Of a stretch of 64,000 bases of DNA, positions 46,190-56,044 are shown piece by piece. The stretch lies in IMG/VR virus record IMGVR_UViG_3300042869_001172, positions 62,001 to 126,000 of that record; one strand, 5' to 3'. How positions within the stretch are numbered: position 1 is the stretch's first letter; each line of letters opens with the position of its first letter. The DNA comes from a virus. The translations under genes were made by a program, and so were the position numbers. Under the pieces are notes generated by a model. That model searched no databases. It was not told the origin of the DNA and worked only from the letters and a program-made list of their open reading frames with translations.

Positions 46190-46957
46190 ATGGAAACAAA
46201 AGTTTGTACTAAATGTTTAATTGAAAAATCATTGGATGATTTTTATTTAGAGAAAAAACTTTATAGGAGGAGTGAATGTAAAACGTGTAATATAAAACGT
46301 GTTTCAAAATGGATGGAACTTAATTCAGAGAAGAAAAAAGAGACAAGTCAAAATTGGTATAAAATAAACTCTGAAAAAGAAATCCAAAGAAGTAGAGAAT
46401 GGAAAAAAAATAACCCTGATAAGGTAAAAGATTATAGTCAAAAATGGTATGAAAATAATTCTAAAAAATCTATTGAAAATTCATCAATTTGGAAAAAAAA
46501 TAATATTGAAAAGATAAAGGAATATAGTAAACAATATAGAGAAAATAATATTGAAAAAATAATGGAATCTCACAAAAAATATCGAGAAAACAATCCTGAA
46601 AAAATAAAAGAAACCCTTAAGAAAAGTAATCAAAAACCAAAAAGAAAAATGTCAAGTAATATTAGACGAAGATTAAGTCAATATTTGAAACTTAACATTA
46701 TAACTAAAAAAAATAAAACCTTTGAAATTGTAGGATGTACTCCGGAATTTCTTAAAGAACATTTGGAAAAACAATTTAAGGAGGGTATGTCTTGGGAAAA
46801 TTATGGATTATATGGGTGGCATATAGACCACATAATACCATTATCTTCATCTAAAACTGAAGAAGAAATTTACCAACTTAGTTACTATACGAATCTTCAA
46901 CCATTATGGGCTGAAGATAATTTAAAAAAAGGAAATAAAATATTAAAGACAATATAA
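46190..46957 (+). CDS. HNH homing endonuclease (free-standing) 2
   Basis: A protein of 255 aa from the METKVC start shared with HNH 1; the open frame extends upstream to 46118 into the previous gene, but those residues do not match the paralogue, and ATG 46184 is an alternative two codons earlier. A Zn ribbon (Cys6, Cys9, Cys30, Cys33) is followed by a middle of about five 15-residue basic helical repeats (W/Y-x-x-NN-x-EKIKE), then the HNH domain with WHIDHIIPLSS and NLQPLWAEDN. It is inserted between tail genes. Shared DNA identity with HNH 1 (46892-46929) points to duplication or transfer between related elements within this genome. Confidence 0.88.
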   Translation: METKVCTKCLIEKSLDDFYLEKKLYRRSECKTCNIKRVSKWMELNSEKKKETSQNWYKINSEKEIQRSREWKKNNPDKVKDYSQKWYENNSKKSIENSSIWKKNNIEKIKEYSKQYRENNIEKIMESHKKYRENNPEKIKETLKKSNQKPKRKMSSNIRRRLSQYLKLNIITKKNKTFEIVGCTPEFLKEHLEKQFKEGMSWENYGLYGWHIDHIIPLSSSKTEEEIYQLSYYTNLQPLWAEDNLKKGNKILKTI

Positions 46958-46960
46958 AAA

Positions 46961-47869
46961 ATGGCAATATCGTCGTATGGGACCGTCAGAGGTTCCGATG
47001 TCTCACCTGCAGATGTCGAAATTATACTAAATTACACTCCAAGTAGGGATGTGACAGACCAATTCGTTTTAACGAAGTTGGATGCTCAAACTATTTTACG
47101 ACCTTACTTTGAAAACTCAGAAACGGGTGGGAATGCCGGTGTTGAAGTTTTAGGAGGGTTATATAATTTAACTTTACCTGCAAGTCAGTTTAACGCTTTA
47201 GGGTTTTACACCCTTTATTTGAGACCAGCACAAATTAGAACAACAATTACTGATTGCGGTGTTTTGAGTTCGTTACCCAACGTCAAAGGTTTAGTTATTG
47301 ATTTGGCTAATGTCCCAACTCAGTATCAAAATAAATTTGTACCCCAAGGATTGGTTGGATTTCGTATTGAATATTTAAATCCGGACGGTTCAAAAATACC
47401 AAATTTCTTTAGAGTAATTACCTCAAGTTTTTATTGTGAACCTGTCGTAACAAATGAAGTTAATACACAACAAAAGGCGATTAGATATAGATATGTTGAC
47501 GGGTCTTCAAACTTATTGTTTTTAACTTTATCACCATCATCATCACCGACTAACAAACCAAACGCAACACCGTTTATTGGACAACCAAGTCAAGATATTA
47601 TTATTACTAATACGTTCTTTAACCCGGTTACTGTTGAAATAGAAATGGTTGAATATGATATTTCATCTCTTGCGATTGCTCTTTATGGAAACCAAAGTAA
47701 ATCAATCGACGACGGGATTTACACAATCTATGATTCCGCAAATAACATTTTTAGACAATATAATTTATATGAGGTTAGAGACCAATTTAATGCGTTGTTA
47801 TATGAAGTTAGACAGAATAGAAATAATAATATTGATTTTAGTAAAAACTTCACAAATATAACAACTTAA
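46961..47869 (+). CDS. structural tail protein, unknown
   Basis: A protein of 302 aa, starting MAISSYGTVRGSDVSP. Beta-rich, with few charged residues apart from an acidic patch near residues 230-250 and a helical end (YNLYEVRDQFNALLYEVRQN) that may mediate oligomerisation. It overlaps the 995-aa gene by one base. No recognised domain; the order suggests an adaptor between wedge and fibre proteins. Confidence 0.6.
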   Translation: MAISSYGTVRGSDVSPADVEIILNYTPSRDVTDQFVLTKLDAQTILRPYFENSETGGNAGVEVLGGLYNLTLPASQFNALGFYTLYLRPAQIRTTITDCGVLSSLPNVKGLVIDLANVPTQYQNKFVPQGLVGFRIEYLNPDGSKIPNFFRVITSSFYCEPVVTNEVNTQQKAIRYRYVDGSSNLLFLTLSPSSSPTNKPNATPFIGQPSQDIIITNTFFNPVTVEIEMVEYDISSLAIALYGNQSKSIDDGIYTIYDSANNIFRQYNLYEVRDQFNALLYEVRQNRNNNIDFSKNFTNITT

Positions 47870-50856
47870 TGGCAGTAACTGTAAATACGACAAAATATTT
47901 TTATCCGCCAAGACCCGGAAGTGGGGCTGCGACTTTTTCCGACAACATTGTAGGTTTACAAACGGTTGAAGGGGGAGGTCTAACGCAAGGTAATTTTGAA
48001 TTTACTACTTCGGTTACAGAGAAGGTTAATAGAACTTTTAATGTAGGGGCATTTTCGGAACCCTTAAGTTTACAATCGTTAAATATAGATGATGTTAATG
48101 AGAGTAGGAGGATTATGGCAACACAATTTAGGGTTTATCCTAATTATGATGTTTCACAAGTCCTTAACTTTTCTATGTACGGTTCATTACGTAAAAGGTT
48201 ACAAGTATCTGCAACTAAGGTAATTCATTATTTTCCAGCATCGTTAGATGTTATGTTTAGTAACTTGGAATTTGTTACAGGGTCAACCGCAATAAACATA
48301 TCTTACGATTCAGTTAATGATGAAACTTATTTTGAAGTTAATGTCGACAGAATTAACAATCCTTTTGATATTGATTATTCGGTTAGTGCCTCAACAAATT
48401 TAAATTTACGAGAAATAGTAACATCTCCTTATCGAAATTTATACAATACTTATTTAGATTATTGCGTAAGTATAAATGACAATATTTTTAAAATTGTGTC
48501 ATTCCAACCGTCTCAAACATTAAGTGATGGTTATATTTCGTTTTATGTTTCAGGAGCTCCTTTTGGAATAACGGCCACAACAATAAATGAGGATTATCAA
48601 ATTAGGCCAAATGATTTAATTGCTGATAAGATTTTTGCAGAAAGTTTTGATGAAGTTGAAAAATTCTTATTAAATCGTTTAATTAGACCTGAATATACTG
48701 CGGTTTTTCAAGTACCTGCTCAAACAGAAAGTGGTGAATTTTACACGAATTACCAACAGGTTACTTGGCCTAAAGACGGTGTGTGGAATCTTGATATTCG
48801 TTCATTTTTATTTGACGATTATCTAACCCAACTTGATGAGATTGCGGTTAATTTAGATTCATTCAAAACAAATTTAATTTCAAGATTTTTGGTAACGGAC
48901 TCTTTAAAAGAGTTTGATACTATGGGTCAAAAAGTTGAGAAAATATTTCAAATTTATGGTAGAAGTTTCGACCAAATAAAACAATTTATAGATGCTTTAG
49001 CTTACATGAATTCGGTTAATTATAACCCATCCAATGATATACCATCTCAATTACTTGTTAATTTGGCTCAAACATTAGGGTGGAGTTCTAATTTTTCTCC
49101 AATAACAGATGAAGATTTCTTAAGTTCTGTTTTTGGGAATACAGCAACACCAACATATCCGGGTTACGCTAGGGCTCTTACACCAACTGAGATAAACTAT
49201 TCGTTTTATCGTAATTTAATTCTTAATGCCTCTTATCTTTTTAAATCAAAAGGAACTAGGAGGTCTGTTGAATTTATGTTGAGATTAATTGGTGCACCTG
49301 ATTCATTAATTGAATTTAATGAACATATTTATTTGGCTGACCAAAAAATTAATTTAACGCAATTTGAGACTCAGTGGGCGTCAATTTCGGGGGGGACTTA
49401 TGTTAATAAAGTTCCGTCTTATTTACCTGGTGATACTTACAAAATTCGTGGTCACATATATTCAGGTTATACCTCAAATGCGACATATGAGGATGTCTCA
49501 ATTAGATTATCTGATTATCCTATTGATATTTTTGGATATCCAAAGGCCCCTGTTAATACTGAAAATTATTACTTCCAAATTGGTGCCGGTTGGTATGAAT
49601 CAACTCCACAACATAGAAGTCCTGATGAGGTGGTTATTACGGGCGCCGTTTATACCGGTCAAAATTATAATATTCAAACACAATTACAACCATTCACTTA
49701 CGGACAACCTTACTTAGACCGATTTAGGGATTTCCCATATATGACAGAAGGTTTTAAATTACAAAAAGTAATTGATAATAATAAGTCGTGGTTAGAAGAA
49801 GATAATAAAATAAGAGTTTCAGTTAATGGTGATTACAATGCTTATTATTATGTTGATAATGAGAAATTAGTCTTAAATGTTAAGAATGTTGATTTATTTT
49901 TAAATCCATCACAAGGTTTATTATACGATGTTTGGAAAGAGTCTGTTGAATATGATTATCCGTTTCCTGAATCGGGATTAACTGTTGGTTATCCGGTTCC
50001 TGGCGGAGTGGATTGGACATATATTAATCCTGAACCAAAAAAGAAAACATTCTTTGAATTCTCACAAACATTTTGGGAAAATATGATTAATGTTAGAAAT
50101 CGACAATATATTACTGACGGTAAAACAGGCGGATATCCGGTACTCCAATCAATTTGGTGGAAATACATAGAATCTGAACAAACTGTTGGATTACCAAATA
50201 ACAAATATACTTATCAAAAATTAATTGATTATGTAAATGGTATTGGTCCTTACTGGATGAAGTTAGCGGAACAAATGATTCCTGCCACAACAATTTGGAA
50301 TTCAGGTGTTAAAATGGAGAACTCTATCTTACATAAACAAAAATTTGTTTATAGAAGACAACGAGGTTGTCAATTTATTCCGGTTCCTGTTGACCCTTGT
50401 TATATAATTTCAAACATATTCGATTATACTTGTACAACAGAATATGTTGATTATAATATATATGCTTGGTCAAATGGGGATGTTAATGTTGGAAACTTTA
50501 ATAGTATTTTGGCGAATAGAGTTAATAATATGATTGCTGAAAGTGGGTATACTTTAAACGATTGTATTCAAAATTCGGTTCAAACTGAATGGTACGTGGA
50601 TTTAAGAATTAATGATGATTTGTTAATTAAGGAGCCATTTTATGTTGGGTATGGATATACTGATGCCCCAACAAATATCATGTGGAGAAATGCTTTAATT
50701 GAATATCTTCCATTGTTATACGACTATGGGTTTACATATTTTTTAAATGGAAACATTTTAACTGTCACAAGTCTAACTTGTACTCAAAGAAATATTAATG
50801 AAATACTTACATTAAATGTAGGTATACAAATAAACATAAATTGTGATAGTATTTAA
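47869..50856 (+). CDS. large tail protein with gpI-like segment
   Basis: A protein of 995 aa. Residues about 360-480 resemble phage tail protein I-type wedge/fibre adaptors: QIKQFIDALAYMNSVNYN, LVNLAQTLGWSSNF, then LFKSKGTRRSVEFMLRLIGAP, a hallmark helix pair. Before and after are beta domains, the last part Tyr- and Trp-rich. In P2-type baseplates gpI connects wedges to fibres, so this protein probably anchors the adhesins encoded just downstream. It shares a TAATG junction with the next gene, whose product has SprB-type repeats. Confidence 0.65.
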   Translation: MAVTVNTTKYFYPPRPGSGAATFSDNIVGLQTVEGGGLTQGNFEFTTSVTEKVNRTFNVGAFSEPLSLQSLNIDDVNESRRIMATQFRVYPNYDVSQVLNFSMYGSLRKRLQVSATKVIHYFPASLDVMFSNLEFVTGSTAINISYDSVNDETYFEVNVDRINNPFDIDYSVSASTNLNLREIVTSPYRNLYNTYLDYCVSINDNIFKIVSFQPSQTLSDGYISFYVSGAPFGITATTINEDYQIRPNDLIADKIFAESFDEVEKFLLNRLIRPEYTAVFQVPAQTESGEFYTNYQQVTWPKDGVWNLDIRSFLFDDYLTQLDEIAVNLDSFKTNLISRFLVTDSLKEFDTMGQKVEKIFQIYGRSFDQIKQFIDALAYMNSVNYNPSNDIPSQLLVNLAQTLGWSSNFSPITDEDFLSSVFGNTATPTYPGYARALTPTEINYSFYRNLILNASYLFKSKGTRRSVEFMLRLIGAPDSLIEFNEHIYLADQKINLTQFETQWASISGGTYVNKVPSYLPGDTYKIRGHIYSGYTSNATYEDVSIRLSDYPIDIFGYPKAPVNTENYYFQIGAGWYESTPQHRSPDEVVITGAVYTGQNYNIQTQLQPFTYGQPYLDRFRDFPYMTEGFKLQKVIDNNKSWLEEDNKIRVSVNGDYNAYYYVDNEKLVLNVKNVDLFLNPSQGLLYDVWKESVEYDYPFPESGLTVGYPVPGGVDWTYINPEPKKKTFFEFSQTFWENMINVRNRQYITDGKTGGYPVLQSIWWKYIESEQTVGLPNNKYTYQKLIDYVNGIGPYWMKLAEQMIPATTIWNSGVKMENSILHKQKFVYRRQRGCQFIPVPVDPCYIISNIFDYTCTTEYVDYNIYAWSNGDVNVGNFNSILANRVNNMIAESGYTLNDCIQNSVQTEWYVDLRINDDLLIKEPFYVGYGYTDAPTNIMWRNALIEYLPLLYDYGFTYFLNGNILTVTSLTCTQRNINEILTLNVGIQININCDSI

Positions 50857-52991
50857 TGAATTTTAATTATAATATAAATGTAACGGGTGATTGCACTAAT
50901 AATCAAACAGGGTCGTTTAATTTATCTTTATCTGGAGCTACACCTCCATATACCGTGCAAATTATTAGCCCATATGTTAGTGGACCTGTATTAACTAATA
51001 ACTCATATATCCAAACAAACTTAAGCGCGGAAACGTATGTTTTATTAGTAAACGATAGTACTCTCCCCTCAAATTACCAAGAATATATCAATATACCAAT
51101 ATCTAATGGGGTTTGTTGTTCAATATTAGGGGTTAAAAATACTACTTGTAGTGGAGATGATGGAATGGTTACGGGAACTTCAACTTCTAACTTCTCTTCT
51201 ACTATATTTAGTGTTTACACGTCAACAGATACTTTTGTAATGTCCGCCAACACAAATGTTTCAAACATTGTTTTTGGTAACTTAAGTGCGGGCACTTATT
51301 ATTTAACTTCATTGGATTTAGGAGGGTGTTTAGGTAGAAGTCCGAGTTTTATAATTGAGGAGTCAATACCTTTAAATTATGGTTTATATGTTGTCCCAAA
51401 TTCAAGCTGTGGTGGAACACCTATAGGTAAAATAACTATTACAGGAACAACAGGTTCTCCCCCTTATAGTTATTTATGGAATAACGGGCAAACAGGGTCA
51501 ACAATCACAGGGTTAACGGAGGGTATTTACTCTGTTAGTGTTAGTGATTCCTATGGGTGTGTGGTGACTAAAGACGGTACGATAACTAATATTAACCCAA
51601 TTGGGTTTGGTGTTTTTACTGCGACCCCACCGGGTTGTTTTTCTAGCGATGGTGTGTTAAGTTTAACCATTACAGGGGGAACCTCACCATATTATTATTC
51701 GGCATCGACAGGGGATGTATCAATTTCATATTCTAACACATTTAGTATTAGTGGTTTATCTGCAGGACCTTATTCATTTCAAGTTACCGACGCAGGGTTA
51801 TGCCAGACCTTTGCGACAACGACATTAGTGTCTCCATCAGGTATCCAATCAGTTACTATTAATGGGGTTAATTCAACTTGTTCAAGTAGTAATGGACAAA
51901 TTACGGTATCTGTTGTTGGAGGTTCATCACCATTTACGTATACTTTAATTAATCCTGGTGGAAGTACTATTAATGTTAGTACTAATCAAACAACTCAAAT
52001 ATATACTAATTTAATTTCCGGAACTTATAGTGTTGCAGTTAGTGATAGTTTAGGGTGTTCTTATGTTGAAGAAGTAACGATTATTGCGGAAAATAAATAC
52101 ACCATCTCAACTCAAGTTACGGGAACAACTTGTGGACAATCGAACGGCTCAATTACTATAAGTACGACTTCAGGTGCTACATTACCAATTGATTACTCAA
52201 TTGACAATGGTTTATATGATATTATTGATACTAGTTTAACATCAGTGACATTTAATAATTTAGTTGCTGGTAATCATGTTGTTACTGTTTCTGACGCAAC
52301 TAATTGTATTCAAACAAGTAATGTTTTAATAAATGGGAGTGTTCCATTAGATTTCTCACTTTATAGCACATCTTGTGGAACAGGGAGTTCAGGTAAAATT
52401 ACTGCGTTTATTAATCAAGGTGTTCCCCCATTTAATTTTGATTGGTCAGACAATGTCCCTGGCAACCCGCAACAAATCCAAGTTTCTGGATTAACAGGGG
52501 GAACTTATAGTTTAATTCTTGTCGGTGGAAATGGGTGTTCACTATCTCGTACAACAACAATTAGTTGTTATGAAAATTTAACATCATATCAAACATATGT
52601 TATGGGGTCAGAAATTTTTAATATTACATCACCAACTAAATTCGGTTTATTACAAATGTTAAATGAAGGTTTTTATGATTTAACATTGGATAACACTGGA
52701 TGTGAATTAAATGGGGCGACTTTCACTGCTAAAGTCTCAGTAACACCATTAAATTTAACCACAAGTGAAGAATTTTACACTTCAACGTCATTAATCGACG
52801 CTCCTCAAGATAACCTTTATTATGATACGATAACTCAATTACTGTTGAGTATACCCGGAGTTGGAAAGGTGGAAACTAACCCAACTGAAAATTTAATTAC
52901 AATTGAGACTACAAGAGGTGATAATACATTGCAAGGTCAAGAAATTGTAATTGATTTGATAATTGAATATGATATAATTTGTTTGACATGA
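50856..52991 (+). CDS. tail adhesin with SprB-type repeats
   Basis: A protein of 711 aa made of about seven immunoglobulin-like repeats of roughly 80-90 residues. The clearest reads GKITITGTTGSPPYSYLW, then GLTEGIYSVSVSDSYGC, matching the SprB-repeat pattern (C..G...I...GG..PY.Y.W....T....L..G.Y.V.V.D..GC). Others are near CSSSNGQITVSVVGGSSPF, CGQSNGSITIST and CGTGSSGKITAFINQG. SprB repeats are known from gliding-motility adhesins of Flavobacterium and relatives. The last 140 residues form a separate domain. It probably contacts host surface glycans or gliding structures. It overlaps the following gene by an ATGA. Confidence 0.75.
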   Translation: MNFNYNINVTGDCTNNQTGSFNLSLSGATPPYTVQIISPYVSGPVLTNNSYIQTNLSAETYVLLVNDSTLPSNYQEYINIPISNGVCCSILGVKNTTCSGDDGMVTGTSTSNFSSTIFSVYTSTDTFVMSANTNVSNIVFGNLSAGTYYLTSLDLGGCLGRSPSFIIEESIPLNYGLYVVPNSSCGGTPIGKITITGTTGSPPYSYLWNNGQTGSTITGLTEGIYSVSVSDSYGCVVTKDGTITNINPIGFGVFTATPPGCFSSDGVLSLTITGGTSPYYYSASTGDVSISYSNTFSISGLSAGPYSFQVTDAGLCQTFATTTLVSPSGIQSVTINGVNSTCSSSNGQITVSVVGGSSPFTYTLINPGGSTINVSTNQTTQIYTNLISGTYSVAVSDSLGCSYVEEVTIIAENKYTISTQVTGTTCGQSNGSITISTTSGATLPIDYSIDNGLYDIIDTSLTSVTFNNLVAGNHVVTVSDATNCIQTSNVLINGSVPLDFSLYSTSCGTGSSGKITAFINQGVPPFNFDWSDNVPGNPQQIQVSGLTGGTYSLILVGGNGCSLSRTTTISCYENLTSYQTYVMGSEIFNITSPTKFGLLQMLNEGFYDLTLDNTGCELNGATFTAKVSVTPLNLTTSEEFYTSTSLIDAPQDNLYYDTITQLLLSIPGVGKVETNPTENLITIETTRGDNTLQGQEIVIDLIIEYDIICLT

Positions 52992-53299
52992 CACAAGTAA
53001 GAATAAATGAAATTTCGGGGGGTACATATCCTGTTGACATTTTCATTGCGGATGTTTATGGTAATAATAAATCTTTAATTGGTGCTATTCTTTCAGGACC
53101 AGTCCCTCCGACAGTATCTTATAATACTGTGATTCCTTCTATTTTCGATACGGCGCCCGAAGTTATGTTATTAATGGTTGATTCTGTCGGATGTGAAGTT
53201 TTCAAAATTCTAAATTGTAGTGAGGGATGTGCATTTGAAATTACTATAATATTGGCGGATTGTGAAATGAATGTGACTATCTCTAAGTTAAATCCGTGA
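52988..53299 (+). CDS. small adhesin-associated protein, unknown
   Basis: A protein of 103 aa if started at the ATG overlapping the previous stop (ATGA); a TTG nine bases upstream is less likely. Beta-rich, beginning MTQVRINEISGGTYPVDIFI, with Cys pairs near the end (EVFKILNCSEGC, ILADCEM). The C-terminal half resembles a single Ig-like repeat of the preceding adhesin, with GYxV-like strands and a GC motif. Probably an accessory tip or capping subunit. Confidence 0.55.
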   Translation: MTQVRINEISGGTYPVDIFIADVYGNNKSLIGAILSGPVPPTVSYNTVIPSIFDTAPEVMLLMVDSVGCEVFKILNCSEGCAFEITIILADCEMNVTISKLNP

Positions 53300-53349
53300 A
53301 ACTAAATTTTTAAATTCAATTTTTAGTTGCTAAATTAAAACTTTTGAGG

Positions 53350-53356
53350 TATTTAT
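53350..53356 (+). promoter_or_regulatory. candidate late promoter TATTTATTATAAAATA
   Basis: In the gap after the small adhesin gene; ends 15 nt before the GTG start at 53372. Confidence 0.5.
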
Positions 53357-53371
53357 TATAAAATATTAATA

Positions 53372-54346
53372 GTGGCCATATATTCAATTACCGTAATTAA
53401 TACCGCGTCCGGTTGTGATAATGAAATAGTACAAGCGTTGGCAGTAACTTCATGTTCTTCTTATCTTATTAAGGTTAGTCCGGATTCTCCGGCGTTAGGC
53501 CCTTTTGACATTTACGTTAATGATATACTTTATTATTCCGGTGTAACATTAGAAGAAATGTTAATTGGAGTAGTTATTGAGCTTCAATGTGTGACTCCGA
53601 CAACTACTCCTACTCAAACCCCTACTCAAACTCCTACCCCTACTCAAACTCCGACAAATACTCCGACAAATACTCCAACTCAAACAAATACTCCAACTCA
53701 AACAAATACTCCAACTCAAACACCAACACCAAGTGGGGCTGCGTTTTTAGGTTATATATTCCCTGAACCACAAGATAGTACTTCATTGAATGATTTAGGG
53801 TCATACATGTACAATACTGGTGCAACTGCATTCTTTGGGTGGGGTAACAGTGGTACACCGGCAGGTTCCAGTTATGCTGACGATATGGCTTTATACGTAC
53901 AATATTCGGGATGGACTGGTTCATCGGGTAATTTTGTTACAAATATATCCACATTTTCGGGGACTATTATGCAATCATCAGGAGGTGGAACTGATTCATA
54001 CGGGTGTCCTCAAAATCAATACACTTTAGGTAGTGTACCAATTTTACCATCACAAATAAATTCGTCAATACAATACACCTATACCGTTTGGATTCCGCTT
54101 AATGGAGTTGGTGGTGCTCTTAATAATATGACTTTAGATGTTGGTATTGGAAGTGCTTGTTCAACTTCGATAATTAATGACGGAATTCCTGATGCGGTAA
54201 ATGCATCTGTCAATGTTATAGTACCGTCAGGTTGTGTTATTCCTTCAGGGGTATATCGAATATTATGGATGATTGAATTATGTTCACAACCATCGTCGCC
54301 ACCATTAACAAATACCCTATGGATTAAAGGGGATATTAAATCATAA
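53372..54346 (+). CDS. tail adhesin with Thr/Pro linker 1
   Basis: A protein of 324 aa, GTG start chosen because the frame closes upstream and the candidate promoter is nearby. The N-terminal 75 residues are a small domain (YSITVINTASGCDNEIV, related in style to the truncated gene at the right edge). A linker of about 46 residues of [11 protein letters not shown] follows, then a C-terminal globular domain (residues 122-324) rich in Gly, Ser, Tyr and Cys pairs, with no recognised family. The layout (anchor, flexible linker, tip) fits an extended fibre head. The linker could be O-glycosylated. Confidence 0.65.
   Translation: MAIYSITVINTASGCDNEIVQALAVTSCSSYLIKVSPDSPALGPFDIYVNDILYYSGVTLEEMLIGVVIELQCVTPTTTPTQTPTQTPTPTQTPTNTPTNTPTQTNTPTQTNTPTQTPTPSGAAFLGYIFPEPQDSTSLNDLGSYMYNTGATAFFGWGNSGTPAGSSYADDMALYVQYSGWTGSSGNFVTNISTFSGTIMQSSGGGTDSYGCPQNQYTLGSVPILPSQINSSIQYTYTVWIPLNGVGGALNNMTLDVGIGSACSTSIINDGIPDAVNASVNVIVPSGCVIPSGVYRILWMIELCSQPSSPPLTNTLWIKGDIKS
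53593..53733 (+). repeat. ACTCCNACN-type coding repeat (Thr/Pro linker)
   Basis: Short tandem units encoding [10 protein letters not shown]. Units such as ACAAATACTCCAACTCAAAC recur almost exactly, so replication slippage could change linker length. Confidence 0.8.
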
Positions 54347-54369
54347 TAATTAAATAATAAAATAAAAAT

Positions 54370-56040
54370 ATGTCATTCCCTTATAAAAACCCTTTAACCT
54401 CAGCCCAATTATCCGGTACTCAAAGTGCTGATAGAACCAGTACTTTTGGTACAAATTTTTCAGTATTAAGTACTGGGGGGTATATGGAAGTTTACAATTT
54501 AAATGACCTTAATTTAATATTAACTGCATCGACATATCCATCAAATATTCAATTATCTGCAAATACAATTCCAATAAATTTCACAAAAGGGTCTAACCCT
54601 TTATCCTCACCTGATTTTATTACTTTAAACTCAGATAATATTTCCTCAGGAAGAAGAAGACTTGGTATGTTAGTGTTTGTTCAAGAAACAAATACTGTTT
54701 ACCAATATAATATACCGAATTATGAATCTTTATGGGCTGCGGTTAGCGGACAAACACCTGTAACAGTAACTGAATCAAATTATTCGACTATTGTTAGAAG
54801 TAATACCACGGAAGGAACTGCGTTTGTCAATGCTTGGACCGCATCAACAATTGAAAATGTCAATGGTGTGTCAAGAAATGATGCTCGTTGGAAAATATTT
54901 TATGCGGGAGGAGCTCAAGTCTCAGGTGCGACTTATTTTTCCGCAACCTCAACATTAGAATTATATAATGTTACGGGAGGAACAGTACCTGTTACAGGAT
55001 TTACAAGTGGTGAGATAAGTGTTTCTGCAAATACTGGGTTAGGTATTAGTGAGGGAACTATATTATATACAACCTATAATACTTTATTATCACCAACATT
55101 AGTGATGCCAACTGATGTAGGGGGAATTCCCTCCGGAACCACAGTTAGTAGTTTAAGTGGGAATACTTTTGTCAGTTTATTTAATGACTTATTATTTCCA
55201 ACAGTACTACCAACATATACAATACCGACAATTTCAATAGGGGGGGTTTCTAATACTCTTGCTGAGGTGGGTTCAACTATCTCGTTATCATTGACGGCAA
55301 CAGGTGTTAAAAATGATGCAGGACGATACACTCAATTACGATTATTAAGAGACGGTAATCCGATTTTCACTGACACAACTTTAACTAGTGGGTTTACAAC
55401 TAATATACCTAGTCAATTCGGATATACAGACCCCAATAATCCAAATATATCATATACTATAAGTCCAACACCTTATTCTGAAGTGTATACACTACCGGCG
55501 CCTACAGGATTAAATACAACAACCTTAACTGTATATAAATCTGATGGTAATTATTTTACTGGATTGGCTAAACAAAATAATAAAGGCTCAACTGATGTCA
55601 GAGCTTCACAAGTTAGAAGTGTTAATGCACCACAATCCGCATCAACTAATTACGATAGTACAACATTTACTTATAATAATATATACCCATTTTTTTGGGG
55701 GGTATCCACAACACAACCGACAACTTCAAGTATTGCGTCACTTATTTCAAGTGGGAGTGCTAATAAAATTTTATTAAGTGCTGCGGGAACGATAATAATA
55801 CCATTTGCTGCGGTTTCGAAATATTTGTGGTTTGCAACATTTGATAATTACCCGGATAAAACTAAATGGTATGTAGATGCGTTAAATAACGGGAATATAG
55901 GGGGGTTAACAAATTTATTTCAATCACCGGTTTTACAATCAGTAAATAGTCCTGATGGGTATTGGTCAGGAATAAATTTTGATATATATATTAGTAATTA
56001 TCAAACAACTAACACATCAATGCAATTAAGAAACTTATAA
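54370..56040 (+). CDS. tail fibre/appendage protein
   Basis: A protein of 556 aa. The N-terminus (MSFPYKNPLTSAQLSGTQSADRT) and a beta-rich, low-charge sequence with many Ser, Thr, Gly and Asn residues suggest a fibre shaft. Residues about 290-380 contain an Ig-like stretch (TLAEVGSTISLSLTATGV). The tail end (DGYWSGINFDIYIS) looks like a small beta tip. No catalytic motif. It is followed 4 nt later by the 1219-aa repeat protein, its likely partner. Confidence 0.6.
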   Translation: MSFPYKNPLTSAQLSGTQSADRTSTFGTNFSVLSTGGYMEVYNLNDLNLILTASTYPSNIQLSANTIPINFTKGSNPLSSPDFITLNSDNISSGRRRLGMLVFVQETNTVYQYNIPNYESLWAAVSGQTPVTVTESNYSTIVRSNTTEGTAFVNAWTASTIENVNGVSRNDARWKIFYAGGAQVSGATYFSATSTLELYNVTGGTVPVTGFTSGEISVSANTGLGISEGTILYTTYNTLLSPTLVMPTDVGGIPSGTTVSSLSGNTFVSLFNDLLFPTVLPTYTIPTISIGGVSNTLAEVGSTISLSLTATGVKNDAGRYTQLRLLRDGNPIFTDTTLTSGFTTNIPSQFGYTDPNNPNISYTISPTPYSEVYTLPAPTGLNTTTLTVYKSDGNYFTGLAKQNNKGSTDVRASQVRSVNAPQSASTNYDSTTFTYNNIYPFFWGVSTTQPTTSSIASLISSGSANKILLSAAGTIIIPFAAVSKYLWFATFDNYPDKTKWYVDALNNGNIGGLTNLFQSPVLQSVNSPDGYWSGINFDIYISNYQTTNTSMQLRNL

Positions 56041-56044
56041 TAAT

